A DNA stretch of 64,000 nucleotides from Girardinichthys multiradiatus (GCF_021462225.1 NC_061802.1:5041859-5105858), one strand, 5' to 3'. Shown: positions 37,085 to 49,520, counted from the first letter of the stretch. A program made the numbers and translations. Notes: a model not told the origin generated them from the sequence alone.

Positions 37085-38090
37085 TGTAGTATAAATACAC
37101 CACATTGCTTAAAGGGTTGCACACATGAACTTTAAAGATTTTTTTTTTTTTATGCAAAGGCATTAGCCCATCTTTGCAGCTATGACAGCTTCAGCTCTTC
37201 AGCTCACAGTCTTCGCTGTAGTTTATCTGAAAAGTGCTGTCAAGTTGAGGTCAGGACTATGTGGAGATCAGTTAAGTACCTCCACAAAAAAAGCCTATTT
37301 ATCTCTTACTGGATCTTTTTTTGTGCATGTTGGTTGATGTTGGTAAACGAAGGGGCCATCATAAAACCTTTCACACAGTCAGGAGCATAGGATTGTCCAA
37401 GATGTCCTAATATGCTGAAGCAGTAGGAGTTTCTTTCACTGAAACTAAGGGGCTGTGCACCCAACTTTAAACTTGACACAATGCAGTCAGCCAAGTATGG
37501 CTGTCCCGGAAACTGCCAAACCAAGTCTCCTCTTTTGCACTGCAGACGGCAAGGCATAGTTTATAACTCCAGATAATGCATCTGTACTACCCCTGAGTCT
37601 AGTGGCAGTGTGCTTTTTACAACTGTACCCAAGGCTTTGCATTGTACTAAATTATGTGAGGCTTGAATGCAGCTTCGTGAAACTCTCCTACCTCTCTTCT
37701 CAAGCTAATCTGAAGGCCACATGACGTTTGGAGGTCTGTAGCTACTGACAGATAGTTAACGACCTCTATAACATTTCACCTCAGCATCTGCTCACCCTGC
37801 TCTGTGATTTTACTTGGCCTATAACATCATTGCCGAGTTGCTGTCTTTCCTGATCACTTCCACTTTGTTATGATGTTGATAATTGCTTGTGGAATATTTA
37901 GTATCTTGGAGATTTTATGACATGAACTTGGTGGCATCCAATCAGTGGACCAAGCTGGAACTCAGTGAGCTCCTGAGAGCGACCCATTCTTCTACAACTG
38001 ATGAAGAAGCAGTCTGCATGCCTAGGTGTTGTATCTTATTCACCTGTGACCCGTGGCCTAAGTTGTTAGGCACCAATCAGAGGGAAACTG
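37085..38090 (-). mobile_element. Degraded Tc1-like transposon (ACACTATATTGCC-type family)
   Basis: The minus strand follows, in order, a known fish Tc1 family. The N-terminal region (CTGAGCTCCTGAGAGCGACC on + near 37970) and the DNA-binding part (GAGGTCTGTAGCTACTGACA on + near 37730) come first. They are followed by a catalytic stretch at about 37480-37560 (LADCIV motif) and the C-terminal segment at 37160-37270. The terminal repeats are too decayed to place exactly. Part of the catalytic core between about 37290 and 37450 is scrambled. Confidence 0.65.
37306..37557 (-). pseudogene. Tc1-like transposase fragment
   Basis: An 83-codon open piece on the minus strand. It contains FPGQPYLADCIVSSLKLG (about residues 16-33), corresponding to the segment between the first and second catalytic Asp in this Tc1 family (ERYLxDCIVPSVKFG type). 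The first Asp region lies upstream in another frame and the second Asp and Glu motifs are lost. Non-functional. Confidence 0.55.
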
Positions 38091-41000
38091 AGACAGATGT
38101 GAAGCCAGTGGCGGAAAAGGTTTGCTGTTAGCATCCATAATACGAGGAGGAAACAACATCACAGCCAAACAAAGCCTTGCAGGAGTCAGATCTCTACAGC
38201 TGAAAGATTACATGTAGGGATTGACACAAGGTTTTCATATTTTTTTGTATTTTAAAAGTACCATGTAGCAGCTGCCTCATCATCACTAACAGTGCTTCAA
38301 CAAACTGGATATTTTAGACAAGGGTTGTGCTAGGCCTGCCTGCAAAAGGCCACTTGGATCTCCAAAGCAGTGCAGTCCATTAAGTCATTTATGTGAAACT
38401 GGAACCTAGTTAGCGATCCATCTGTGTGACCAGAAAAGGGCTTATTCATTTTATTCACTTCAAGGCTATTTTCTTTTTGTGAAGTTAATTTTTTCACAAA
38501 TTCATAAACTCAAAAGAAAAAAATGCAGAAACTGATTGTATTTCGAAAGTAAATCTGAAAAATCAGAAACTTTCCATCTGCAGAAACATATACAGCTTTC
38601 TATAAGGCCAACATTCACTGCCTGGTGCACGTTAACAAAACCCAAAATACTTACGTACAACATTTTGTACATAATTTGTGTCTGCAGTCTGTTTTCCTCC
38701 TAACTGACTGCAGCTCAGCATTAGAACTAAATTACAGCATGATAAATCCCACTCGGCACATCCAAGACATGTGGGAGCCAGATTACCAAATGCTCCACAC
38801 TATATTAGTACCATATTATTTACACACATTGGGTTTCATTTCAAAACATACACAATAATTAAAACATTAATTACTGTAATGATGATAATCGGAGAAAATG
38901 TGACACCCTGTTAAAGCATGACAGATTTAGAGTATTTTTGAACGAGGCTAATTTGAAAATGCTTCAATTCTTGTAGAGGTTTAAATGTGCTGGAATCCTG
39001 GGGGTGATCACTGTCCCATACTATCCATACTAAGACGTTCTCTCACTATATTACTTCTGACCAGATGTGGGAATGGGAATGCAAGAGAGAATTTAGTTTG
39101 AAAGGTTTGCTGCTGTCAGTGGGCAAATTGACCAGAAGCCATTAGGATCCCAGTCAGTCTATAATGCTACCCAACTTTAACAAATAGTTTGGACAATACT
39201 GAGGATAAACATTGAGCATCTTCTGAACTCTGGCACCCCTAACAATTCCTATGAAATAAACCTAAGAGAAGCATTTTTTTTGCATTTATACTTTACTTCT
39301 TGTGCTAATCAGAAAATGTAAGAACTTTTAACTAGTGACATTGTATTCCACTTGGCATATGACATGTCACAAAGGCCAATTTGTCTTAGCAGCTTTTCAG
39401 GTATGTTCTTTGTTTCATAATTCAGGAAATGTCTGCAAGAAAGTAGTTACTTACTTAGGCTTGACCATATCTAATTTTAGAGCAATAGCTGATCTGGAAG
39501 GAGAAACAAGACTAGATAAGGAGACACATTTATCTTCAGACCACATGGTGAAAATGATGGTAAGGCAGAAAGACATCTCCAAAGCTCACTGGTAGAGATT
39601 GGTTTGGCTATTAGCAACTATTAATAATTGTAATATTAGCCAATTATATACTAGCCAAACAAAGTTTGGTGTGTCAAGTATTGTCCTGTGAATACCAGAC
39701 TAATGAGCCCAATATATTATTGAACAATCGGTGAAAGACTGGTGTTCGAAACAGCAAGCTCTGCACACAAACACAGAATAAATACAAACAACAGCTTTCA
39801 AAAATATAAAACTTTATCAAGAAAAATTATTCAAGTAAAAGTCTAAGAATACAGAGAAATAAGAATCAACCATAACCAATAAAATGAAGCAATGATATCA
39901 CAGTTCTGTCTGAATGTGTTTGTTGAAGGATATTTGTCTTTGTATAATTTCGAATGTCTATTCTGGCCCTCATGTATTTCTTGTAGAGCAACGTTGTTCT
40001 CCTTTCAGACATCCGATGGAAGATGAACTTGTACAAGCCCTTTCTGACTGCACAGGCATGCATGTTTACATCAGCAGCAGCAGAAGACATTTTAGGGGGT
40101 TTGGATACTTTGTGTGGCATCCTGCAGTCTACTTTCAGAGTGAACTAGCTTGGAGTGTAAGAACTGGGTGTGCTGGCAGTTTTTTTTTAAGGTCTTCCAT
40201 TTATGGATTGTTTTCCATACAAAGGAATGGCTGATTTAAATTTTTTTTAGACCTCTTTAAATGTCCTGCCAGAATCATAAGCTACTATAGTTTTCTTTCT
40301 GAAGGCATCAGGCAGCTCTGTGGATCTCAGCTTGGTGTTAAGTGTCACTTCAACAGCCAGGAGCACACAATCTAAATGTCTGAGGCATAAACAAACCCTT
40401 CTAAATCATGTGCATCTGATGTAACACAGCAATGTGTAATTTTGGCCATTTTAGGTGAGACATGTCAAAATTGCATTTTTTATTATATTTTATAGAAGAT
40501 TTTAAAAGATAATTTCTTTTTGTTTATTTCTATTCTTGATTTATTTCTGTAAAGTTATTCATATTCATATTAAGTATAATTAAGTGTCAATATCTCTAAA
40601 TATTTTAGAAAAACACACAGGCTCACATGGGTTGTCCTAATTTTTGTACGTGACAGTATGATTTTTAAATTTAAAATACAATACCTGCTGTATTCATAAA
40701 CTGACGTGTGGATTTGTATTTGTTTTATTTAAATTTGATGTGCAGCTGTTCCAGGAAATGTTTAGAAAATGTAACTGCTGCAGCCCATATGAGAAAGCAG
40801 TTGAGTTTTGCCTTGTTTCCCTAATACTGGCTAAAATACATCCCGTTGCTTTTATGTAATATTGATTTATAAAAACAAAGTGATTAGGTTTTTTTTCAGA
40901 TGTTTCATGCACTTGAGAAAAGAGACCCATTGGTAGATGAATCCCAAACGGGTTACAGTGCAATAAGTCTCCGATGCAGATTGGACTCAATGCTGGAGCT

Positions 41001-42105
41001 ACCAAACTTTATGGCAGATCATTTGTGTTGGAGAGGAAAAGCCCCAGAGGCCATGATCTGACTGGACTTGGCGTGGATCTGCTCAGCTTGAAGGCCCCAT
41101 CAGCGACGGCCAGGGATCACACATGTTGGTTAAAAGGATTAATTGGAAAGGGTTCTCAATTTCATTCAGGGCCTGTGAACAGTAACAGACTGTAAAGCAC
41201 CAGAGTCAAGCTTTAGTTGGCTCGTGTTTGTGTGTTTCTGTCTGTGTGTGAGTTTTCGGGGTGGGGGGAGGGACCAGAGGTAGCACCAATTCACTAAGTA
41301 GTCCAGTTGAAGTGGCAGAATGACTAAATGGTCCAAAACGGCCAAACAAAGATCCATATGCCTGTACTGTGTGCATGCCAACTCTCCCTCTCAGCAGGCC
41401 AAAGCAAATCTTGTTGCTAGGATTTGGACTGGCAACAGTCCAAATCTCTCATACATCGGAGTGAACTGTTGGATTGAGTTAGCCACACAAACACACACAC
41501 ACTCACACACAACCATCATATTTATCATGCAAAGAAAAGCGAAAGCTCCCACTGATTGAAAACCCAGAGTGAGATGGTGGTAAGACAGGCAAAAAGAGAA
41601 TGGGAGACATTTCTTTCTCCTTAACAACCATTATCTTTAATCACCTCCTCTAATGTATCCTCATGTTGCCTGCTTCAGCCTCCAGGTTCATCTCTTCATC
41701 CGTGCGATCAGCATTTTGAAAAGTGAGACAAAGTTTGGTGGAAGGAAAAGCCTCATGGATAAATAATGTGTGAGAAGCCGTTCACTTCACAAGAAGAAAG
41801 TCAGCATAAATTATTTAAAATGTATCAGCTTTTCTGATTACGCAATGTTCGAGCTATCACTATACCTTGCAGTTTTCTAATTTAACGGGATATAAATGTG
41901 TATTTTATTCGATAAAACTGAGATTGATAGAACATCGGAAACTAGACCCATATCTCTTTAGTCAAAAGTATTTACTATAGACCAAATGGACCCAATAAAT
42001 TGGGGTTCTGGAAAAAAAAACCATAATAAAATAATAGCGTTTCCACCACGGAGTTAAAGATCTGAAACATGAGCTATTTGTTACATTGTCCACATTTAAT
42101 AAATA
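38091..42105. other. No recognised gene
   Basis: About 4 kb without a recognised gene or repeat. A less AT-rich block at 40960-41180 is a possible conserved non-coding segment. Short imperfect CA runs occur at 41488-41510. Confidence 0.4.
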
Positions 42106-42305
42106 CAGGTCCTTCTCAAAATATTAGCATATTGTGATAAAGTTCATTATTTTCCATAATGTCATGATGAAAATTTAACATTAATATATTTTAGATTCCT
42201 TGCACACTAACTGAAATATTTCAGGTCTTTTATTGTCTTAATACGGATGATTTTGGCATACAGCTCATGAAAACCCAAAATTCCTATCTCACAAAATTAG
42301 CATAT
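42106..42305 (+). repeat. Left terminal inverted repeat of the intact Tc1
   Basis: 200 bp. The outer direct repeat is at 42109-42132 and the inner one at 42281-42305, the likely transposase binding sites by analogy with Sleeping Beauty-type elements. A few substitutions distinguish it from the right repeat (for example AACATTAATATA against the right copy's AACATTCATATA). Confidence 0.92.
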
Positions 42306-42433
42306 CATTAAAAGGGTCTCTAAACGAGCTATGAACCTAATCATCTGAATCAACGAGTTAACTCTAAACACCTGCAAAAGATTCCTGAGGCCTTTAAAAC
42401 TCCCAGCCTGGTTCATCACTCAAAACCCCAATC

Positions 42434-43438
42434 ATGGGTAAGACTGCCGACCTGACTGCTGTCCAGAAGGCCACTATTGACACCCTCAAGCAAGAGGGTA
42501 AGACACAGAAAGAAATTTCTGAACGAATAGGCTGTTCCCAGAGTGCTGTATCAAGGCACCTCAGTGGGAAGTCTGTGGGAAGGAAAAAGTGTGGCAGAAA
42601 ACGCTGCACAATGAGAAGAGGTGACCGGACCCTGAGGAAGATTGGGGAGAAGGGCCGATTCCAGACCTTTGGGGACCTGCAGAAGCAGTGGACTGAGTCT
42701 GGAGTAGAAACATCCAGAGCCACCGTGCACAGGCGTGTGCAGGAAATGGGCTACAGGTGCCACATTCCCCAGGTCAAGCCACTTTTGAACCAGAAACAGC
42801 GGCAGAAGCGCCTGACCTGGGCTACAGAGAAGCAGCACTGGACTGTTGCTCAGTGGTCCAAAGTACTTTTTTCGGATGAAAGCAAATTCTGCATGTCATT
42901 CAGAAATCAAGGTGCCAGAGTCTGGAGGAAGACTGGGGAGAAGGAAATGCCAAAATGCCAGAAGTCCAGTGTCAAGTACCCACAGTCAGTGATGGTCTGG
43001 GGTGCCGTGTCAGCTGCTGGTGTTGGTCCACTGTGTTTTATCAAGGGCAGGGTCAATGCAGCTAGCTATCAGGAGATTTTGGAGCACTTCATGCTTCCAT
43101 CTGCTCAAAAGCTTTATGGAGATGAAGATTTCATTTTTCAGCACGACCTGGCACCTGCTCACAGTGCCAAAACCACTGGTAAATGGTTTACTGACCATGG
43201 TATCACTGTGCTCAATTGGCCTGCCAACTCTCCTGACCTGAACCCCATAGAGAATCTGTGGGATATTGTGAAGAGAACGTTGAGAGACTCAAGACCCAAC
43301 ACTCTGGATGAGCTAAAGGCCGCTATCGAAACATCCTGGGCCTCCATAAGACCTCAGCAGTGCCACAGGCTGATTGCCTCCATGCCACGCCGCATTGAAG
43401 CAGTCATTTCTGCAAAAGGATTCCCGACCAAGTATTGA
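42434..43438 (+). CDS. Tc1-like transposase (DD34E), full length
   Basis: This 334-residue cut-and-paste transposase matches the usual 330-345 residues of the family. Residues about 7-48 form the first helix-turn-helix (QKEISERIGCSQSAVSRHL). A basic GRKKCGRKRC linker sits at 49-58, where other Tc1 proteins have the GRPR-like motif and nuclear localisation signal. Residues about 62-115 form the second DNA-binding half. The DDE catalytic domain follows: Asp148 in VLFSDES, Asp238 in QHDLAPAH and Glu273 in NPIENLW, with 34 residues between the last two. The start ATG (CAATCATGG) has a good Kozak context and lies 128 bp inside the left repeat. There is no intron, stop or frameshift. The protein would act in the nucleus on the 200-bp repeats. 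Activity is inferred, not shown. Confidence 0.96.
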   Translation: MGKTADLTAVQKATIDTLKQEGKTQKEISERIGCSQSAVSRHLSGKSVGRKKCGRKRCTMRRGDRTLRKIGEKGRFQTFGDLQKQWTESGVETSRATVHRRVQEMGYRCHIPQVKPLLNQKQRQKRLTWATEKQHWTVAQWSKVLFSDESKFCMSFRNQGARVWRKTGEKEMPKCQKSSVKYPQSVMVWGAVSAAGVGPLCFIKGRVNAASYQEILEHFMLPSAQKLYGDEDFIFQHDLAPAHSAKTTGKWFTDHGITVLNWPANSPDLNPIENLWDIVKRTLRDSRPNTLDELKAAIETSWASIRPQQCHRLIASMPRRIEAVISAKGFPTKY

Positions 43439-43515
43439 GTGCATAACTGTACATGATTATTTGAAGGTTGACGTTTTTTGTATTAAAAACACTTTTCTTT
43501 TATTGGTCGGATGAA

Positions 43516-43715
43516 ATATGCTAATTTTGTGAGATAGGAATTTTGGGTTTTCATGAGCTGTATGCCAAAATCATCCGTATTAAGACAATAAAAGACCTGA
43601 AATATTTCAGTTAGTGTGCAATGAATCTAAAATATATGAATGTTAAATTTTCATCATTACATTATAGAAAATAATGAACTTTATCACAATATGCTAATAT
43701 TTTGAGAAGGACCTG
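43516..43715 (-). repeat. Right terminal inverted repeat of the intact Tc1
   Basis: Reverse complement of the left repeat, 200 bp, ending GGACCTG before TA at 43716-43717. Confidence 0.92.
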
Positions 43716-43717
43716 TA

Positions 43718-45805
43718 TATTCCATATTTGAGAATAATCAGCTTAAAAAGATATGTATTTGTTATCTTGTATTGATGAAATAATATTTCTATATTTGCAA
43801 CTAACAAAATATGTGAGATAACTGAGTAAATCTCAAATAGTTAAATTGACCATCAAGAGCTCAAAAAATATACATGTATTTTTGACAAAAAAAAAAAACA
43901 AGTCAAGTAACAAACAAAGATGTCCTCCCATCATATTTTTGTTAGAAATGTTTAGCAGTGAACCCAAATGGACAAATATTTAATATTTTCCTCCTTTTCT
44001 CCTCTTTTATTGCAATATCATTGTCCAGTGTTGTGATGATGTTGTAATAAACCCTCACTTTCCCATTTTTCCTGTAATCAGAAAGTCACCATCACTGTTT
44101 GAGCTTTCACATCTTTGCTATTACCATCTAAGGCAGGATCTATTGCAAGATGGGAAAGCACTGCACTTGAAATGCAATATTCTGTCAAGTATTACACCCA
44201 AGCAGTCATTTTTGATATTGATATTTTGCAAAATAGAGCAGTACAATAACATTTCTGATTACCTGTACAGATCCTAATAAGGACAAACACCTGCTTGGCG
44301 GAGGTAATTAGCATCCTTATTGGTTTGAACATTGCTGGAGCTCTGATAGGATTCGTCTTCAGGTGCATCAAAGGGATTCTTAGTTCAGGAAAAATATTTT
44401 GTTTTTTATCAGCAGTTGCATTTCTTTCCATTGCTAACTTTCATATTTCATCTGAATCACTGTTAAAATTCAAGATGTACTTGGCCTTTAATCAGCTTTT
44501 TAGACTGTAATGACAGTTTGAAGCGTCTATGTTGACATCTATCAATATCCCATTCACTCGCAGTGATGACCTCTCAACTCCACACCCTAAAAAAACTATT
44601 TGTTTGCTGTTTCTATAACCAAAGCAAAACAAGACATTACTGAAACAGGGCCAATGCAGGACCAAAAAATGCATTTTAGTCATTAAAAAAAAAAACAAAT
44701 CAGACATGCTTTTTATTAGTTAACACTCAAGTGACTTTTAGTACAGTTTTTCCATCTGTGACAGTAAAACATTTTGAGTTTCTGCTACATTTGATTTTCC
44801 TTTGGGATGAAGAAAGTAGATGTAAAATATTTTTTTAACTTGCTGTATCTAAATATGTTTAACATAACCAATGAAATAGTAAAGTTGACCTTAAAAGACA
44901 AAAACAAGCTTTTAAGCAGACACTTCCATTTTGGAAAGGGTTTTAACTCACATAATGTCACTACTGCAGTGGGAGGTTGAGTAGACATCACTTTGGATTA
45001 TTAAAATTATTGACCATAAAGCTGACATTTTCCAGAGCATGTGTTATGGGTTGAGCTATCCAGGTTAATAAATTCTAGTCTAACCAGTTTCTTTTTTGGT
45101 TTCCTCCTAACTTCATATTCTCTTGTGAATAATCCTTTTTCTCAGCTGTTTTAATTTTGTCATTGAAATATGTGAACTCCCCAGTAATTATCGCAGCTTG
45201 CTGAGTGGGTGATCCAACCACAAAGGAAGGAAACCTTTCAAGACTTTTAAAGTCTGCCAAGGAGAAAAAACACGCACGGATGGGATTTAGTGGCAGAACG
45301 ATTGTGAAATCAAAACCGGTTCCATCCATCAAAATGTCCAAAACAAGACTGCCCTTTAACCAGCCCTCTTTCCTTTTCTTATGTCTTTTTTCCAAAAGAG
45401 AAAAAAAAAACGTCAAGCTGTTTTATACAAACAGCTTAGAGCTGTTATAGTGAAAACTAAAAGCAGCAATGATCTTTAAAGCCTTTAAAAAGCAAATATT
45501 TGCTGTGTTTCATAGATTAAGGTGCTGCATGGATATTGTGTGTTTTCACTTTTAGCCTGGGATTAACATCCTCACAAAGAAACAGCAGCTGCTTCAGAAA
45601 AACAAGAACATTTCCTGTGTACCTCTGTCTATGCAATGTGTACATTAGACGCAAAAGCAAAGAGAGCAACTACGTACAGCTGCACGCTGACAACTGCGGA
45701 CGATTGAAAGACTGGGAGGAGTTTAACTACTGCAGACAAAGGCGGAGGCCTACAACATACAGGTAACAATATCTGCTTCATGAACACCAAAAACAGGTTT
45801 TTGAG
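43718..45805. other. No recognised gene; one weak candidate exon
   Basis: No known family. A 115-bp stretch at 45648-45762 lies between a CTATGCAATGTGTACATTAG acceptor-like sequence and a CAG|GTAACA donor. It is open in one frame, but the peptide (SNYVQLHADNCGRLKDWEEF in its middle) is not one I recognise. Confidence 0.35.
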
Positions 45806-45880
45806 GTATGTCTATACCAGCTTTAAAGTCCTAGAGACTGAAACTTTTACCCATTCTTCCTCCAAGTTGATGCTGAGAAA
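45806..45880 (-). mobile_element. Tc1-like transposase C-terminal scrap
   Basis: TCTATACCAGCTTTAAAGTC and AACTTTTACCCATTCTTCCT correspond on the minus strand to the segment near the transposase C-terminus (WAKVSVSRxLKLV type). The same segment occurs at 48645-48710. About 75 bp remain. Confidence 0.55.
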
Positions 45881-46048
45881 TAATATTATAGGGATTCGCA
45901 ATATTTGTCCATTTGAAATAAATATTTGAAGTTTCAGATATCTACTTCCATTAATCAGCGAGTAAAAACAATACAAGGAACCTTGCAACGGCATGAAAAC
46001 TATCGGGGTTTCAGTATTAATGCTGGCCTTCTTTTTCTGAACATTTGT

Positions 46049-46061
46049 CGCCATCTGGTGG
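46049..46061 (-). promoter_or_regulatory. Candidate CTCF site
   Basis: CGCCATCTGGTGG; its reverse complement CCACCAGATGGCG fits every position of the CTCF core consensus CCASYAGRKGGCR (from memory). It is isolated, with no gene nearby to give context. Confidence 0.4.
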
Positions 46062-46471
46062 TAGAGAACATTACTACAAAAACGCGGTGAAAAAGTACTG
46101 AAAAAAGGTTTATGGACTTGAATGTACTAAAGCTAAAACTACAGCCTGTCTAATCCTGCTAAAATCCTGTAAAACATCTCCCACAGTTCCTGCAAATGTT
46201 TTATAACAGATTTCCATACTTTTCCTGACTTACATTTTCCAAAAGTCATGACTGCTTTTGTGTCCGCATACAAACGTTTTCCAGAAACCAAGAGCAGATA
46301 TTTAGTAATGAAGCTCTTTTTTACTTTTTACTGTATATTTGAAACTTGAACTTTGAATACGACAAGTTACAACAAATCAAAGACAGCAGAGAATATTTCA
46401 CCAGCTTTCCCAAGGATTTATTTGCCTTAAATAATTATAGGGTTTAACTCTGTTCTTACCTGTTCCAAGAA

Positions 46472-46612
46472 TATTCAAATTTTCTGAGACACTGAATTTT
46501 GTTTATACGTGTAAAACATTATAATTTTTTTAATTACAAGAAAGGCTTGAAATATTTCATTCTATGTGTAATTAATCTATATAATATATGAGTTTCTTAA
46601 TTTTAAAATCTT
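46472..46612 (-). repeat. Solo Tc1-like terminal repeat (CAGGTGCATCTC family)
   Basis: GAATATTCAAATTTTCTGAG, then ACACTGAATTTTGTTTATAC and GCTTGAAATATTTCATTCTA, matches the terminal repeat also seen at 32780-32960. No transposase lies beside it. Confidence 0.5.
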
Positions 46613-47574
46613 TAATTGTACCAGTGGTGCCCTTGATTTTAAAATGCTGCAACTTTTCCCTAAATATGGGATTCTGGCATCGTTTGAGGATGGCTCCAGG
46701 AGTGGATGACAGACACCTAAAAATGGGCTAAGAGGAGGATAGAAAGAAAGCATACACTGTAAATATAAATTAATAAATAGATGAATGCCGCAAACTCATA
46801 CAGCTTCTCATTTTCTCTATTAAATTCATACGTAGAAAATTTGCATACTGGACTGTCAGACCAGGGGGCGTCTGAGTAGAGGGCCCTGAAGGGGACATAT
46901 TTAGGAGTAACTATTGTCCCCACCAACACCCCCTTCCTTGGAGGCCACAAAAAACTGGACCATGCTGCAAGTTTCATAAAATATCTTTATTTTTTTAGTG
47001 AAACTGAAAATAATCTGGTGAAGTTCAGTTCAGGTATGTTGAGTCTTCTTTACAAATCAGTAACTGGTTATGTTTTAATTCACAGCTGATGAAAGATGCT
47101 AAACAGCCAAAATGTAAAAGTGTTTAGTTTAACAGAACACGTGTAAACAATTGAAAAATCACAACACAAAATAATCTTTCTTTTTTCATATTGTGTTTGC
47201 TGATTGGCTGGGACTTTTTTTAAAGTGCGTTAGGGTTTTTATTCTGCTTTGTAAAATGTAAATCCTTATCCGAGTTAAATATATAAATGTGATTAAAATA
47301 TCACTTAACTCTAAGGAACCGATTGATAACAGAGCTTAATTCATTTCACTCTGACTTGGAGCAAATGGCTTCTATTTAACAGTCAGACGCAGAGGAATAG
47401 TGAAACTGCACGTTTGTTGTTGTTTGTTTGATTTTTTTATTCAAACTATTGTGTTTATTCCTTAATTATTTTATCAGGCACAAACTGCTTTCAGGAACGT
47501 CTTTATTCATTGCAAACCTTGTAAAGAGGATGAGGTACTGAAAACGTTTATCCTTTCTGAGGCTGCTTACACGC

Positions 47575-47600
47575 AGACACACACACACACACACGCATAT
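47575..47600. repeat. Short (AC)n microsatellite
   Basis: About ten AC units with one interruption. Confidence 0.85.
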
Positions 47601-47604
47601 ACAC

Positions 47605-47855
47605 ACATCTCTGTTTTACTATTTTTATGAGGACTTTTCATTGACTTCCATTCATTTTCAGTCAATTTCTATGGCCTAACCCTAACCTAAACTCAATTCA
47701 CACCTTAGTGCTAAACCAAACCCCTAACCCAAGAACAATATTTAAAAAAGTGAGGAAAAGGAAAATGTCTTCACATTCCAAAAAGGTCCTCACTTTGCTG
47801 AAAAAATACAAAAAATTGTTCTCACTCTGCAGCAAGTACAAGAACACACACACAG
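47605..47855. repeat. GTGAGGACC-type fish dispersed repeat
   Basis: TGAGGACTTTTCATTGACTT, then a CCTAACCCTAACCTAAACTC stretch and AAAAAGGTCCTCACTTTGCT, matches a widespread fish repeat with inverted GAGGACC-like ends and a core rich in CCTAACC (from memory). Confidence 0.6.
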
Positions 47856-48470
47856 GTTCCTCCACTTTTCATTAGGGCCTGTCCACCTTGCTTTCCTGCT
47901 TTGTCTTTGATGGCTATGGGTGTTTAGTGGCACACTGCCTCTTCAGAAAAAAATATATGAGGGTAGGAAGAAGGACAGGGTTGAAAAGGAAGAAAGAAGG
48001 AGAAGCAGGTAAGCCTCATGTTTGGTCTGCAGCTGATAGTGGCTTTGGATAAACATACCTGGTCTGTATGCTTCCAAACACACACCTGACTCCACATGTG
48101 GCACAAAAATAAGAGCGACCATCTGACGACACAGACACCTATTTCACTCGTCTATATTTCACGTAAAACTGTAGATTCTTTTGCAGAAGGAATTTAAAAA
48201 TGAACAAGAAATTTAACAAGTGAAGTCAGTTCTAAGCTTCATAAGATTAAATAATAGTTTCAAGCTGGTATTTTTGCACACATAATAAACTAAAGTAATA
48301 ACTAAGTTAGAAAGAGCATTACTTGAATATAAGTTGCTACACAAATAAAGGTAATCCACCTGATGTCTGATGTTCTGTGAGGTTGACTTCTTTTTTTATT
48401 AAAAAGTAGAAGAATGTCAACAATATTTATTTTTCATCAGGCATTAATTAAGAGAAACCATACCTACAGT

Positions 48471-49520
48471 GAACTGCAAACAAATTTACACCTCTTGGAA
48501 CAATTTCACAAATTCTGATGTTATAACCACAAATTTTAAAATGTTTATTTGGGATTTTATGTGCAAGATCAACACAAAACTATAAAAACCAAGTTTTTTG
48601 TCTTTCCATGTAAGTTCAACACTGCAGGTGTAGAACTTACATAGGAATGTCAATACCAGCTTTAAACATCTTAAAACTAAAACTTTTACCCATTCTTTTT
48701 CCAAATATAGCTCATGCTAAGTCCTATTGGATGAATGGAGTCAGCAATTTTCAAGTCATGTCATAATCTCTCAAATGATAAAGTGTTACAGAAAGTGTGT
48801 ATTAGTTGTTAGGGAACCAAATCACGCAAAAGAGAGGCAGAAGTGGAGCAAAAATAATGACATAAAACAACTTACAAAAACAAATCTAAGGTCAAAAAAT
48901 CCCAAAAATGTAAACTGAAGATAATGAAACTAAGTAAACCCAAAAACAAACCAGGAATGTGGAGGGAAGATAATGAAAGGCAGAATTACACAGGACAGTG
49001 TAGAGCAGAAGAACCAGCAAAGAACAATGACAACCACTGAGTTTATATACTGAGGGAAGAGTGGAGAATGACATTTAATGCACGCGAGTTAATTAGAGAA
49101 TTAGGAACCACTGTGGGAGAGAGGAAACAGGCAGACTAAGGGAAGGTGAATATTTAACATAAAGGAAGCTGAACTAGACACAAAAAAAACTACAAACCAA
49201 GGGGAAAACGGCTAACACTAACCTACAAGAAATATTGTGAATCCAAATGCACAAAGAACAGAACACAACTAGAATGGGAGAATGGGAAACTCAGAAACAG
49301 AAAGTAACGAGAACGCAGGAAACAAATTGCCAGACTATTGTGGTGAGGAAAAAAATAAACAGGAAGCTACTAAAAAGAATCCAAAGACATCTCTAAATGC
49401 AAGAAACTACCCAACCATGATAAATAAAGTCTAACCCATGACATAAATATGCTTTGATCTGAACCGTTCCATTGCAGCTCTGGCTGTATGTTTAGGGTCG
49501 TCTTCCTGCTGGATGTCGAA
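48471..49520 (-). mobile_element. Degraded Tc1-like transposon with an A-rich insertion
   Basis: Left end CAGTGAACTGCAAACAAATT and inner GTTTATTTGGGATTTTATGT are a decayed 3' terminal repeat. 48640-48785 is the C-terminal transposase region on the minus strand. 49433-49512 continues it: the reverse complement encodes QEDDPKHTARAAME, the second catalytic Asp motif. Between about 48786 and 49432 lies an unrelated A-rich segment of about 650 bp that interrupts the gene. By composition it could be a minus-strand LTR, but its ends are not defined. Confidence 0.6.

Larger units (their letters stand above)
42106..43715 (+). mobile_element. Complete Tc1-like transposon, 1610 bp
   Basis: Begins CAGGTCCTTCTCAAAATATT and ends with the reverse complement, flanked by TA at 42104-42105 and 43716-43717, the Tc1/mariner target duplication. 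The terminal inverted repeats are 200 bp each (42106-42305, 43516-43715) and nearly identical. Each contains two short direct repeats, an outer one (TCCTTCTCAAAATATTAGCA) and an inner one (TCCTATCTCACAAAATTAGC), so this is the IR/DR class of Tc1-like elements. It carries one uninterrupted transposase gene with a TTTAAAA motif about 40 bp upstream of the start codon. All parts needed for transposition are visible. Confidence 0.97.

Noticed and set aside
43887..43900. Poly-A runs (also 45400-45410, 59466-59483) as retrogene tails
   Set aside because: No upstream coding sequence resembling a processed transcript and no target duplications.
47690..47735. CCCTAACC motifs as an interstitial telomere
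   Set aside because: The motif is short, imperfect and part of a known-looking dispersed repeat with a GAGGAC end; no TTAGGG array.
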